Under the pieces are notes generated by a model. That model saw only the letters and a program-made list of their open reading frames with translations, did no database searches and was not told the DNA's origin. The position numbers were made by a program, and so were the translations under genes. A stretch of DNA of 64,000 bases from Henriciella sp045287255. Lineage in GTDB: Bacteria > Pseudomonadota > Alphaproteobacteria > Caulobacterales > Hyphomonadaceae. Each line of letters opens with the position of its first letter. Positions within the stretch are counted from its first letter, which is position 1. Below, one piece after another: positions 17,590 through 25,847 of this stretch. The stretch covers positions 930,001-994,000 of the forward strand of contig NZ_CP137142.1 in the NCBI RefSeq assembly GCF_045287255.1, read 5' to 3'.

Positions 17590-18261
17590 TCAAGCTCCGG
17601 CCAGAGGGCGCTCTTTTGGTATTTGTGCAGCAGCCGTTTGCAGGAAACGGGCGAGTTTTTCTTCCGTCTCAGCGCCTTGGACCGCTATCTGACGATGGGC
17701 AATAAAGGTCGGCACGCCGGATATGCCCATCTGTCGGAACAGGTTTTGCTCCTGCCGCGTCGTTTCGACGTCGGCGTCACTGGCCAGAAGGTCGGACACA
17801 ATATTCGGATCAAGGCCGACTTTCGCGGCGATGGTCACCAGTGTTTCATGGTCGCCAATATCGAGACCTTTGGCAAAGAACGCGTCGAACAGGGCCTCTT
17901 TGGTGGCCATGGCTTTGTCCTGACCCTGCGCCCAGCGGACAAGACGGTGAGCATTAAAGCTGTTTGGCCGACGCGTGATCTGGTCAAAGGCAAAGGGAAT
18001 GTCGAGCTCTTTGCCATATTGAATAAGGGCTTCACGCATCTGGTTTGAGCGCGCTTTGCCCTGATCAGAGCCAAACTTGGCCTGCATATAGGTTTTGTAG
18101 TCCGTACCACCCGCCGGGATTTCCGGATCCAGTTCAAATGGCCGGAACAGGATTTCAACGTCGAGGTCCGGCACAAGCTTGATCGCGCCTTGCAGGCGGC
18201 GGAGGCCAACCCAGCACCATGGGCAAACGAGGTCAGAGACCATTTCAATATGCAAGGTCAT
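17590..18261 (-). CDS. DsbA-family (FrnE-like) thioredoxin-fold oxidoreductase
   Basis: A 223 aa cytoplasmic DsbA-superfamily protein with the redox motif CPWCWVG at about residues 13-19 and no signal peptide. The rest (EIPAGGTDYKTYMQAKFG, NSFNAHRLVRWAQGQ, GVPTFIAHRQIAVQGAE) matches the FrnE/2-hydroxychromene-2-carboxylate isomerase-like group. These act in disulfide chemistry or glutathione-linked isomerisation. Its ATG overlaps the DUF2237 stop and it is followed by the enoyl-CoA hydratase gene after four bases. Confidence 0.9.
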   Translation of the reverse strand: MTLHIEMVSDLVCPWCWVGLRRLQGAIKLVPDLDVEILFRPFELDPEIPAGGTDYKTYMQAKFGSDQGKARSNQMREALIQYGKELDIPFAFDQITRRPNSFNAHRLVRWAQGQDKAMATKEALFDAFFAKGLDIGDHETLVTIAAKVGLDPNIVSDLLASDADVETTRQEQNLFRQMGISGVPTFIAHRQIAVQGAETEEKLARFLQTAAAQIPKERPLAGA

Positions 18262-18647
18262 GTGGCGGGTTCCGATGCGGCATGGGCTTTAAGATGGGCA
18301 ATATCGACAATGGCGAGCGTCTTCTTATGTGTCGCGTCGAGATAAACGGGTGGCGCAACGCCCATCAGGCGGGCTTCCTCCCAACGGCTTGCACACAGGC
18401 ACCAGCGATCGCCTGGTTTGAGGCCCGGAAAGCGAAACTCCGGGCGCGGTGTGATCAGGTCGTTACCGCGACTGAAGCTATATTGCAGAAACTCTGACGT
18501 AACGCGGACACAGACGGTATGTGTGCCATGATCCATCGGACCCGTATTACAGCAGCCATCGCGGAAAAACCCGGTTAGTGGGTCGAGACTGCAGGTCTCA
18601 AGGTCTCCGCCAAGGACATTGCGGGCTTTGGGTTCTGTGTCGGTCAT
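18258..18647 (-). CDS. DUF2237 family protein
   Basis: A 129 aa soluble protein matching DUF2237 throughout: NVLGGDLETCS, the GFFRDGCCNTGP cysteine stretch, HTVCVRVT, FPGLKPGDRWCLCASRWEEA and the VYLDATH end. It is rich in cysteine (six) with a conserved Asp/His set, but no biochemical function is established for the family. Both ends overlap neighbouring genes by four bases (desaturase upstream, FrnE-like downstream), so it is translationally coupled to both. Confidence 0.88.
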   Translation of the reverse strand: MTDTEPKARNVLGGDLETCSLDPLTGFFRDGCCNTGPMDHGTHTVCVRVTSEFLQYSFSRGNDLITPRPEFRFPGLKPGDRWCLCASRWEEARLMGVAPPVYLDATHKKTLAIVDIAHLKAHAASEPAT

Positions 18648-19597
18648 GCAGGTTGGGCTTCTGGTTTGCTGGCGGCTCGTTTCAGGACCGTGAGATAACC
18701 GTCCTGAACTTCCATTTGAGCGGTAATGCCTTTCTTGCGCAACAGAGCATGGGCTTCTGGTAAGCGATAACAGGGCAGGTGCATGAACATGTGATGTTCA
18801 CAATGATAATTCACCCAATAGGGGGCGATGAAGGCGCGTTCCAAGAGGTTGGCGCGCGTGGTGCGGGCATGGCGCATCGGATCATTATGGTCAGGAACAA
18901 CGGCATGTTCGGCAATGTTGCGCAGGCGCGTGATGAGCTGATTCCACGTTGCCATCGGCAATAGCCAGAGGACGAAATAGGCCCACCAATGGCCGAGCAG
19001 GGTCAGCACTGTGAGCAGGATCATATTGGTGATCAGGAACGGAATGACTGCCTCGCGCGCCGATTGAGATCGGTTTTCCGCGCCCTTGGTATTGCGAATA
19101 CCAAGCCCCATCGCATTGGCGAACTGGTTCACGCGCTGTTTGTAAAAGGTCTGTCCGGTCAGGTCACGAATAATTTTTCGGCGTAGGGAGCTGCGTGTGA
19201 CGGGAAAAGGGGCAGATAGAATCAAGTCCGGATCTTCTGGTTGTTGAGCATATTTATGGTGGTTGAGATGATAGGGGCGGTAGGCTTTAAGGCTGGCCCC
19301 AATCGGCGCCCCGACAGGCCAGTGGCCAACCCATTCATTGATCTTACCATTCTTTGAAAGCCCGCCATGCGCGGCTTCATGCATCAGGATGGCGAGGCCA
19401 AGCTGACGCGCGCCAATGACCGGAATAGCCAGAATTATGAGCCAAGGTTGCCAGATGGCTGCGGCCATGGCGAGAATGATCACGCTCCAAGCGTGCACGA
19501 CAGTCCCCAGCCCCAACAGGTCCGAGCGGCGGGACACATGGGCCCATTCTTCCTTTGTGAAGAGATCAAGCGGGCGGATGCGTTTCGCAACAGGCAT
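18644..19597 (-). CDS. Membrane fatty acid desaturase
   Basis: An integral-membrane di-iron desaturase. All three histidine boxes are present: HEAAHGGL, HLNHHKYA and HCEHHMFMHLP, separated by membrane helices in the usual order. It likely introduces a double bond into a fatty acyl chain, although related enzymes hydroxylate other lipids. I use the ATG at 19597 (317 aa); a TTG at 19633 would add 12 residues and abuts the upstream gene, but neither has a clear ribosome site. It is followed directly by DUF2237 with a four-base overlap. Confidence 0.88.
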   Translation of the reverse strand: MPVAKRIRPLDLFTKEEWAHVSRRSDLLGLGTVVHAWSVIILAMAAAIWQPWLIILAIPVIGARQLGLAILMHEAAHGGLSKNGKINEWVGHWPVGAPIGASLKAYRPYHLNHHKYAQQPEDPDLILSAPFPVTRSSLRRKIIRDLTGQTFYKQRVNQFANAMGLGIRNTKGAENRSQSAREAVIPFLITNMILLTVLTLLGHWWAYFVLWLLPMATWNQLITRLRNIAEHAVVPDHNDPMRHARTTRANLLERAFIAPYWVNYHCEHHMFMHLPCYRLPEAHALLRKKGITAQMEVQDGYLTVLKRAASKPEAQPA

Positions 19598-19636
19598 AAA
19601 GCTAAAATACGCCTTTGCCCTAAGGTTAGACAAGGC

Positions 19637-20665
19637 TTATTGAAGCAGGGATTGCGCCGGGAGATATTTATAGTCGCGGCCAAGATCGAGTTTGGCTTGC
19701 CAGTCGAGTGTGGCTTTCAGGCGATCACCATGCATGGCTTTCAGGGTCGCGATTTCCTGCTCTCTGGCAGATGTATCGAAACCCTGTCCGGCAAATTTCG
19801 AATGCTCGGCAAAGACCGGGCCTTCAGCATTGGCTTGCAGATCAGCTTCCGTCAGTGACAGTCCAAGGAAGGTACTGACAGCACGCATATAGGGTAGGCG
19901 ATCTTCCGGGAAGGCGAGCCCTTCAATCGCGCGGACAAGAGAGGGCTGCTGGATCGCTGCGGCGGTCATATCTTCATGCTGATGCTGCCAGACCAAAGCG
20001 GCGATTTGCATATCAGTAAAGCGCAGGGCATCGCGTTCACTGATCTTGGAGAGGCCCGTGCCATCGAGATTAAAGATATTGTAGAGGTTGCGCATGAAGG
20101 CCGCGCCCTCTTCGCCCTTACGCAGGATCGAGATCAGGAAGGTTTCCAGTGGCGAGGTCATGAACAAGGCGTTTTCGCCGCGCGCCATGATGTCCGGGAT
20201 GATCAGGTTGGCTGGGTTGGTTGGCTTGATCAGGATCGCCTCATCCGGATGGAACCGACGCGCCAGCAGGCTCAAGATCAAATCGCGCAGCTGCAGGACA
20301 GGTTGAAGCGGCTGGTTGTTGCGATGCGCCATGCGAACCGCATTGGTCAGTTGCATCAGGATATCGGGTTCTTTTAAGGCCAGGACTTTGCCGGGAACAT
20401 CCAGCGCGCGCGCCATCAGGGTTGAAGCGCAAAAGGCGGTATGAAAAATCCAGTGTATGGGCTGTCCAGAAGGGACATTGGCCTTGAGTGCATCGCTCAG
20501 GCGGACAGGTTGGAAGCGATCATCCTGATTGTAGAATCGTTGATCGAGGAAAGCCCCATTCGAGAGCTTATCCCGGTTTGTGTGCAGGAAGGTTAGCGTA
20601 TCCTTTTGCAGGTCGAAATGAACCGGGAACCAGTTCGGGTCACCAAGGATATCGGAAAGCTGCAT
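19637..20665 (-). CDS. Sulfotransferase-like protein
   Basis: A 342 aa soluble protein. The stretch HWIFHTAFCASTLMARALD (about residues 71-89) resembles the 5'-phosphosulfate-binding loop and following helix of sulfotransferases, and SPLETFLISIL near 181-191 resembles the 3'-phosphate-binding SRxxxxxxS region, but both are divergent. It may therefore be a sulfotransferase-fold protein of unknown acceptor. It lies between ubiA (three bases upstream) and the desaturase gene, in a minus-strand run with lipid-related enzymes. Confidence 0.6.
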   Translation of the reverse strand: MQLSDILGDPNWFPVHFDLQKDTLTFLHTNRDKLSNGAFLDQRFYNQDDRFQPVRLSDALKANVPSGQPIHWIFHTAFCASTLMARALDVPGKVLALKEPDILMQLTNAVRMAHRNNQPLQPVLQLRDLILSLLARRFHPDEAILIKPTNPANLIIPDIMARGENALFMTSPLETFLISILRKGEEGAAFMRNLYNIFNLDGTGLSKISERDALRFTDMQIAALVWQHQHEDMTAAAIQQPSLVRAIEGLAFPEDRLPYMRAVSTFLGLSLTEADLQANAEGPVFAEHSKFAGQGFDTSAREQEIATLKAMHGDRLKATLDWQAKLDLGRDYKYLPAQSLLQ

Positions 20666-20668
20666 GGC

Positions 20669-21622
20669 TTAAACAATCGCGGCGAGGAAAAAACCAGCGA
20701 CAAGGAAAGCACCTGCCCAGACATTCGACTTGAAGACACTCAAGGCGTGTTTTTCACGATCCGGGGCGAGACGGATCATCTGCCAGATGCTGTGGGCGAG
20801 GAAGGCAAGGGCAAGAACAGCACCGATCCGACCCGCTCCCGCGAACCACGCCCCGAGGAAGATCAACATGGTCGCGCCGAGCTGAAACATGAAAGTGGCG
20901 GTGAGGACTTTGTCGTCGAACAGGCGGGCGGTGGAGCGCACGCCGATCAGAGCATCATCCTCACGGTCCTGCAGCGCGTAAATCGTGTCATAGGCAATCG
21001 TCCAGAGCACGAGGCCAAGATAGAGCAGGACATTGGCGCCGGTAATGCTGGCTGCGGTTGCTGCGCCAACCAGAGCGCCGAAATTGAATGTGAACCCGAG
21101 CCATGCCTGTGGCCACCAAGTCACCCGCTTCATGTACGGATAGGCTGCTACAAGTGGGATGGCGAGCAGCGCGATGATTTTTGCGTCGCCGGGTAGGAAA
21201 AGCCAGATCAGGAAGCCGACGCCGAGCTGGGCTGCGAGAAACAGATAGGCCTGTTGCAGGCTCACTGCGCCAGACGGGATCGGGCGGGCCGCAGTCCGGG
21301 CAACTTTGGCATCAAGGTCGCGATCGCGAATGTCGTTCCATGTACAGCCCGCGCCGCGCATAACGACTGCGCCGATCAAGAACAGCACGACCCAGACGAT
21401 ATCAATCCATTGCAGACCTGTCGGGATGCGCATCTGAAACAGGCCCATTAGGCATGGCAGATACAAAAGCCAGATCCCCACCGGGCGATCAATCCGCGCC
21501 AGTGAGACATAGGGCTGTGCCGTCTCAGGCAGGCTCACCAACCATGCTGGCATGGCGCTGTCCGGTGTGGCCTCAACCGTTGAGGATGACGTTTGTGTCT
21601 GTGTTTCAGTCTCAGTGCTCAT
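20669..21622 (-). CDS. ubiA: 4-hydroxybenzoate polyprenyltransferase
   Basis: Second step of ubiquinone synthesis: attaches the polyprenyl tail to 4-hydroxybenzoate in the membrane. From the ATG at 21622 it is 317 aa with about eight membrane helices. The two Mg-diphosphate binding motifs are visible: NDIRDRDLDAKVART and YALQDREDDALIGVRST. The N-terminal ~20 residues are Thr/Glu-rich. A codon ten residues upstream is in frame but less likely. A perfect 7-bp inverted repeat abuts the start codon. Divergent from rsmE. Confidence 0.94.
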   Translation of the reverse strand: MSTETETQTQTSSSTVEATPDSAMPAWLVSLPETAQPYVSLARIDRPVGIWLLYLPCLMGLFQMRIPTGLQWIDIVWVVLFLIGAVVMRGAGCTWNDIRDRDLDAKVARTAARPIPSGAVSLQQAYLFLAAQLGVGFLIWLFLPGDAKIIALLAIPLVAAYPYMKRVTWWPQAWLGFTFNFGALVGAATAASITGANVLLYLGLVLWTIAYDTIYALQDREDDALIGVRSTARLFDDKVLTATFMFQLGATMLIFLGAWFAGAGRIGAVLALAFLAHSIWQMIRLAPDREKHALSVFKSNVWAGAFLVAGFFLAAIV

Positions 21623-21640
21623 AATCGCTCTATAGCGATT
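21623..21640. repeat. Inverted repeat abutting the ubiA start
   Basis: AATCGCT (21623-21629), a four-base loop, then AGCGATT (21634-21640), followed on the plus strand by TTTT. It touches the ubiA ATG on the minus strand, so it could fold at the mRNA start, act as an operator for the divergent pair, or be chance. Confidence 0.35.
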
Positions 21641-21697
21641 TTTTAGCGGCATGCCACGGGGTTAACGCCGCAGGGATTGCAGCCTATAGGGGCATCC

Positions 21698-22441
21698 ATG
21701 AGTCATGTTGCCCGTTTATTTGTTGATGCTGACCTTTCTCAAGGCGCACTTGTGCCACTTGAAGAGGGGCAGTCGAAATACCTCTTGCGGGTTATGCGCC
21801 TGGAAGCAGGCGCGATCTTGCGTGCCTTTAATGGGCGTGATGGCGAATGGCTTTGCCGCTTGCAGGTGAACGGAAAGAAGGCCGCGCTTGAGCCGACTGA
21901 GCAAGTGCGCCCGCAGGAAGCAGGTCTTGATCTGACCCTGCTGTTTGCGCCGATCAAAAAGACACGGACCGATTTCATTGTTGAAAAAGCCAGCGAGTTG
22001 GGCGTACGCACGATCCAGCCTGTGATTACCGAATACACTCAAACCAGCCGCGTACGCGCCGACCGCTTGCAATCGCTGGTGATTGAAGCGGCCGAACAGA
22101 CCGAACGGATGGATATTCCGGAGGTTTGCAATGACCTGCCATTAGGCAAAGCGCTGGCGGCATGGGATAGGAGTAAGCCGCTCTACTATTGCGATGAAGG
22201 CAGTGCAGCGCGGCCTATGGTTGAGGTTTTGAAAGGCGACCTGCCGCAGGCGGCGGGCTTGCTTGTCGGGCCAGAGGGTGGGTTTTCGCCGCGCGAGCGA
22301 GAAATGCTGCGTGCTCTCGAATTTGTGATCTCCGTAACCCTTGGTCCACGCATCCTTCGCGCAGAGACAGCGGTTGTCTCCGCCCTCACACTCTGGCAGG
22401 CGCTGGTTGGCGATTGGGATAAGGGTCCCTATCTGGCGTAA
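21698..22441 (+). CDS. rsmE: 16S rRNA (uracil-1498-N3) methyltransferase RsmE
   Basis: SPOUT-class methyltransferase that makes m3U1498 in 16S rRNA. 247 aa from the ATG at 21698 (TAGGGGC about six bases upstream). Motifs include RLFVDADL at the start, KKTRTDFIVEKASELGV, the IEAAEQTERMDIPEV segment, and the cofactor-binding knot LLVGPEGGFSPRE and LGPRILRAETAV. Divergent from ubiA, and followed by gshA after about 30 bases. Confidence 0.94.
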   Translation: MSHVARLFVDADLSQGALVPLEEGQSKYLLRVMRLEAGAILRAFNGRDGEWLCRLQVNGKKAALEPTEQVRPQEAGLDLTLLFAPIKKTRTDFIVEKASELGVRTIQPVITEYTQTSRVRADRLQSLVIEAAEQTERMDIPEVCNDLPLGKALAAWDRSKPLYYCDEGSAARPMVEVLKGDLPQAAGLLVGPEGGFSPREREMLRALEFVISVTLGPRILRAETAVVSALTLWQALVGDWDKGPYLA

Positions 22442-22471
22442 ACTGAATAATTGCCTGTGGAGGGCTGGGCC

Positions 22472-23851
22472 ATGACAACACCAACAACTGATATTGACGA
22501 ATCAGCCCCGCGCATTGGCGGTAAGGCTGAGCTGGTTGAGTGGTTTGAAGCGGGCGCCAAGCCCATGGATGATTGGCGTGTTGGCACCGAGCATGAAAAG
22601 TTCGGCTTCATCAAAGATGGCTTGCGGCCCTTGCCGTATGAAGGCGAGGCTTCGGTCAAAGCGATGCTGGAAGGGCTGCGTGACCAGTTTGGCTGGCAAC
22701 CGATTGAAGAAGCTGGCTTTCTGATCGGCCTGAAAAAGAACGGGGCCAGTGTAAGCCTGGAACCGGGCGGGCAGTTTGAGCTGTCCGGTGCGCCCCTGAA
22801 AAGTATGCACGATACCTGCAATGAGGTTGGCAAACATTTGGAGGAAGTCCGCCAGATTGCGGATCCGCTCGGCATTGGTTTCCTTGGGCTTGGCGCAAGT
22901 CCGCTCTGGTCGATGGATGAAACCCCGATCATGCCGAAAGGGCGCTACAAGATCATGCGCGCCTATATGGAAAAGGTTGGGCGGCTTGGGCGGCAGATGA
23001 TGTTCCGGACCTGCACGGTGCAGAGCAATCTCGATTATGGTTCTGAAGCCGACATGGTGAAGAAGTTTCGTGTCGCGTTGGCTTTGCAGCCTTTGGGCAC
23101 GGCTTTGTTTGCGAACTCACCTTTCCTGGAAGGGCGCCCGAATGGCTTCCTGTCCTATCGCGCGCAAATCTGGACCGATACCGACCCAGATCGTACAGGC
23201 ATGCTGCCCTTCGTGTTCGAAGACGGTTTTGGCTATGAGCGCTATGTCGATTATGCGCTGGATGTGCCGATGTATTTTGTTCGGCGCGGTGGCCAATATC
23301 TCGATGCCTCGGGCCTGAGTTTCCGTGACTTTATGGCTGGTAACCTGCCGATACTGCCGGGCGAGTTGCCAGCGATGGAAGATTTTGAGGATCATCTCTC
23401 GACCATTTTCCCGGAAGTCCGCTTGAAGCGGTTCCTGGAAATGCGCGGCAGTGATTCTGGCCCATGGTCGCGCCTGTGTGCCTTCTCATCCTTCTGGACG
23501 GGCTTACTCTATTGTCCGGATTGTCTGGATGCAACCTGGCAGCGGGTTAAAGTTTGGAGTGCGGCAGAGCGCGAATCGATCCGGCAGAGCGCGCGTGTGC
23601 TCGGGCTGAAAACGCCAATTCCGGGCGGCCAGACTTTGCAGGACCTTGCGCTGGAGATGATCGAACTCTCTCGGCAAGGCCTGAGCAATCGCGCGAAACT
23701 CTCGGTCAGCGGTGATGACGAAACCGGCTTCCTGATGGAGTTGCAGGAGATTGCCGAGAGCGGTGTTACGCCCGCAGAGCGCTTGCTAGAGCGCTATCAT
23801 GGCGATTGGGGCAGGGATGTCCGCCCTGTGTTTGAGGAAATGGCGTATTAG
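22472..23851 (+). CDS. gshA: Glutamate-cysteine ligase, plant/alphaproteobacterial type
   Basis: First step of glutathione synthesis. 459 aa from the ATG at 22472, which has GGAGGG eight bases upstream. The family pattern is clear: GTEHEKFGF near 35-43, SLEPGGQFELSGAP near 96-109, the MRAYMEKVGRLGRQMMFRTCTVQSNLDYGSEADM region split across about 165-200, and MRGSDSGPWSR near 320. This is the GCS2/plant-like class, distinct from the enterobacterial enzyme. Confidence 0.94.
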   Translation: MTTPTTDIDESAPRIGGKAELVEWFEAGAKPMDDWRVGTEHEKFGFIKDGLRPLPYEGEASVKAMLEGLRDQFGWQPIEEAGFLIGLKKNGASVSLEPGGQFELSGAPLKSMHDTCNEVGKHLEEVRQIADPLGIGFLGLGASPLWSMDETPIMPKGRYKIMRAYMEKVGRLGRQMMFRTCTVQSNLDYGSEADMVKKFRVALALQPLGTALFANSPFLEGRPNGFLSYRAQIWTDTDPDRTGMLPFVFEDGFGYERYVDYALDVPMYFVRRGGQYLDASGLSFRDFMAGNLPILPGELPAMEDFEDHLSTIFPEVRLKRFLEMRGSDSGPWSRLCAFSSFWTGLLYCPDCLDATWQRVKVWSAAERESIRQSARVLGLKTPIPGGQTLQDLALEMIELSRQGLSNRAKLSVSGDDETGFLMELQEIAESGVTPAERLLERYHGDWGRDVRPVFEEMAY

Positions 23852-23969
23852 CACGGCAATTTAAGTCAAGAAAACTCACAATACATCTTGAGCGTCGCAA
23901 CGCGGCGTGGTGATACTTCCCTATAGCCTGAGTATTCAGGACACATTCTTATTCCCTGGGGAGGGTTCA

Positions 23970-25766
23970 TTGACAGATACACCTGCGTCGACGGCGCCAA
24001 AGGACACGAGCTTCTTTGGTCACCCGAAAGGGTTGGCAATTTTGTTTTTCACAGAGATGTGGGAACGGTTTTCGTATTACGGGATGCGGGGCCTGCTGGT
24101 CCTCTACCTGACACAGCACTTCCTTTTTTCGGATGAGAAGTCTTCCATCATGTACGGGGCTTACACGGCACTCGTCTATGTGATGACGATTATCGGCGGC
24201 ACACTGGCGGACCGTTATCTGGGGCAACGTAAAGCTGTGACGTTCGGAGCGATTCTGCTCTGTCTCGGCCATTTCGGCATGGCGTTTGAGGGCAGTGGCT
24301 CCAAGGAATATGTCGTCACAGGCGGTGCCGAGATCGAAGTTCAACATGAAGGTCGCGGCGATAATCGCCAGCTCTTCGTTGATGTGGACGGTGAATATCG
24401 CCGGGTCGTTTTTGAGCAAGGCACAGGCGACCTGCAAATCCTTGAGACCGCCGATCGGGAAAAAGAGCCGACCGCTGCAGTCTATCGGGAGATCGAAAAG
24501 GATGCGTACTCGACACGGGTTGAGCAGCAAGAATTGTATACAAACATTCTGTTCCTGTCGCTGGCCTTCATTATTGCCGGGGTTGGTTATCTGAAGGCCA
24601 ATATTTCGACGATTGTCGGGGCGATTTATGAGATTGATGATCCACGCCGTGATTCAGGGTTCAGCCTGTTCTATATGGGGATCAATCTTGGCTCGCTTCT
24701 CTCGTCCCTGACGTGCGGCATTATCGGCATTGTCTGGGGCTGGAAGTATGGCTTTGGCCTTGCCGGTATTGGGATGTTTGCCGGTCTGTTGGTCTTCGTC
24801 TGGGGCCAGAAATACCTTGATGGAAAAGCCGAGCCGCCAAATCCAGAAGCGTTGAAGAAGTCTTTCCTCGGGCCAATCAATGTTGAGATGGCCTGCTATC
24901 TGGCTGGTGTCGTCGTGATTGCGGTAGCGATGCTGCTGGTCATGAATGCCGAGGTTATTCCAGAATGGTTTGTTGGATCTCTGGGCATCGCAGTTTTCAT
25001 CGGTCTCATTGCTTATTGCTTTATGCGATTGCAGGGCACCGAGCGTAACCGGATGTTTGCGGCGATTTATTTCGTCCTGGCGCAGATCCCATTCTGGGCC
25101 TTGTTTGAGCAGGCCGGGTCATCACTGACCCTGTTTACAGACCGCCTGGTCGATAAGGAAATCTTTGGGATGAATGTCCCGACTCCGGTGTTTCAGTTCC
25201 TGAACGCGGGGTACATCGTGATTTTTGCACCGCTGTTTGCGTGGATGTGGATTGCCCTTTCGAAGCGTAATATGGAGCCTTCGACGCCGGTTAAGTTTGC
25301 AATTGGGGTCTTCCTCGCTGGACTTGGTTTCCTGTCTCTCGTTGGCGGGATTGGTATGTCAGGTGCCGGAATGACGGCGGTGGCCTTTATCTTCCTGATC
25401 TACTGGGTCCACACGATGGGTGAGCTTATGGTGTCTCCGGTCGGACTGTCGGCGGTGACCAAGCTTGCGCCTGCACGCGTCGTCGGCATGACGATGGGGG
25501 CTTGGTTCCTGTATTCCGGTCTCTCGAACTATCTGGCGGGCGTGATTGCGCGCACGACGGGGGCAGAGACGATTGGTGGACAGATTACCGATGTCGCTGC
25601 GGCAAAGGCTACTTATGTCACGGTTTATTCCAATGTCGGTTATGTCGCGATGGGGATCGGCGTCTTCATGTTGCTGATCTCACCAATCATCAAGCACTGG
25701 ATGAAGCAGGATGACCTGACAAAGCCAGGTGTGGCAGATGAGCTGCAAAGGTCGGGGCATAATTAA
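23970..25766 (+). CDS. POT-family proton:peptide symporter with inserted domain
   Basis: Imports di- and tripeptides with protons. I take the TTG at 23970 as start because GGGGAGGG lies five bases upstream (598 aa); an open frame continues to 23907. The N-terminal signature EMWERFSYYGMRGLLVLYL is at about 29-47, and GYLKANISTIVG plus later helices confirm the POT fold. Unusually, about 80 hydrophilic residues (about 108-188) separate what would be TM3 and TM4, rich in acidic residues and ending in a YSTRVEQQELYTN helix. TM order predicts this insert to be extracytoplasmic. A strong terminator follows at 25788-25814. Confidence 0.9.
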   Translation: MTDTPASTAPKDTSFFGHPKGLAILFFTEMWERFSYYGMRGLLVLYLTQHFLFSDEKSSIMYGAYTALVYVMTIIGGTLADRYLGQRKAVTFGAILLCLGHFGMAFEGSGSKEYVVTGGAEIEVQHEGRGDNRQLFVDVDGEYRRVVFEQGTGDLQILETADREKEPTAAVYREIEKDAYSTRVEQQELYTNILFLSLAFIIAGVGYLKANISTIVGAIYEIDDPRRDSGFSLFYMGINLGSLLSSLTCGIIGIVWGWKYGFGLAGIGMFAGLLVFVWGQKYLDGKAEPPNPEALKKSFLGPINVEMACYLAGVVVIAVAMLLVMNAEVIPEWFVGSLGIAVFIGLIAYCFMRLQGTERNRMFAAIYFVLAQIPFWALFEQAGSSLTLFTDRLVDKEIFGMNVPTPVFQFLNAGYIVIFAPLFAWMWIALSKRNMEPSTPVKFAIGVFLAGLGFLSLVGGIGMSGAGMTAVAFIFLIYWVHTMGELMVSPVGLSAVTKLAPARVVGMTMGAWFLYSGLSNYLAGVIARTTGAETIGGQITDVAAAKATYVTVYSNVGYVAMGIGVFMLLISPIIKHWMKQDDLTKPGVADELQRSGHN

Positions 25767-25787
25767 GAGCCTGCTTTCAGTTTACAG

Positions 25788-25814
25788 AAAAGGCGGTCCA
25801 TGGACCGCCTTTTT
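25788..25814 (+). terminator. Bidirectional rho-independent terminator
   Basis: A perfect palindrome with 13-base arms (25788-25800 and 25801-25813), GC-rich in the middle with A/T flanks giving a T run at 25810-25814 on the plus strand and TTTT on the minus strand. It ends both the peptide transporter and the convergent tldD transcript. Confidence 0.85.
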
Positions 25815-25847
25815 GCATGAATCTATGTTGTTGAGTGATCTGATTTC

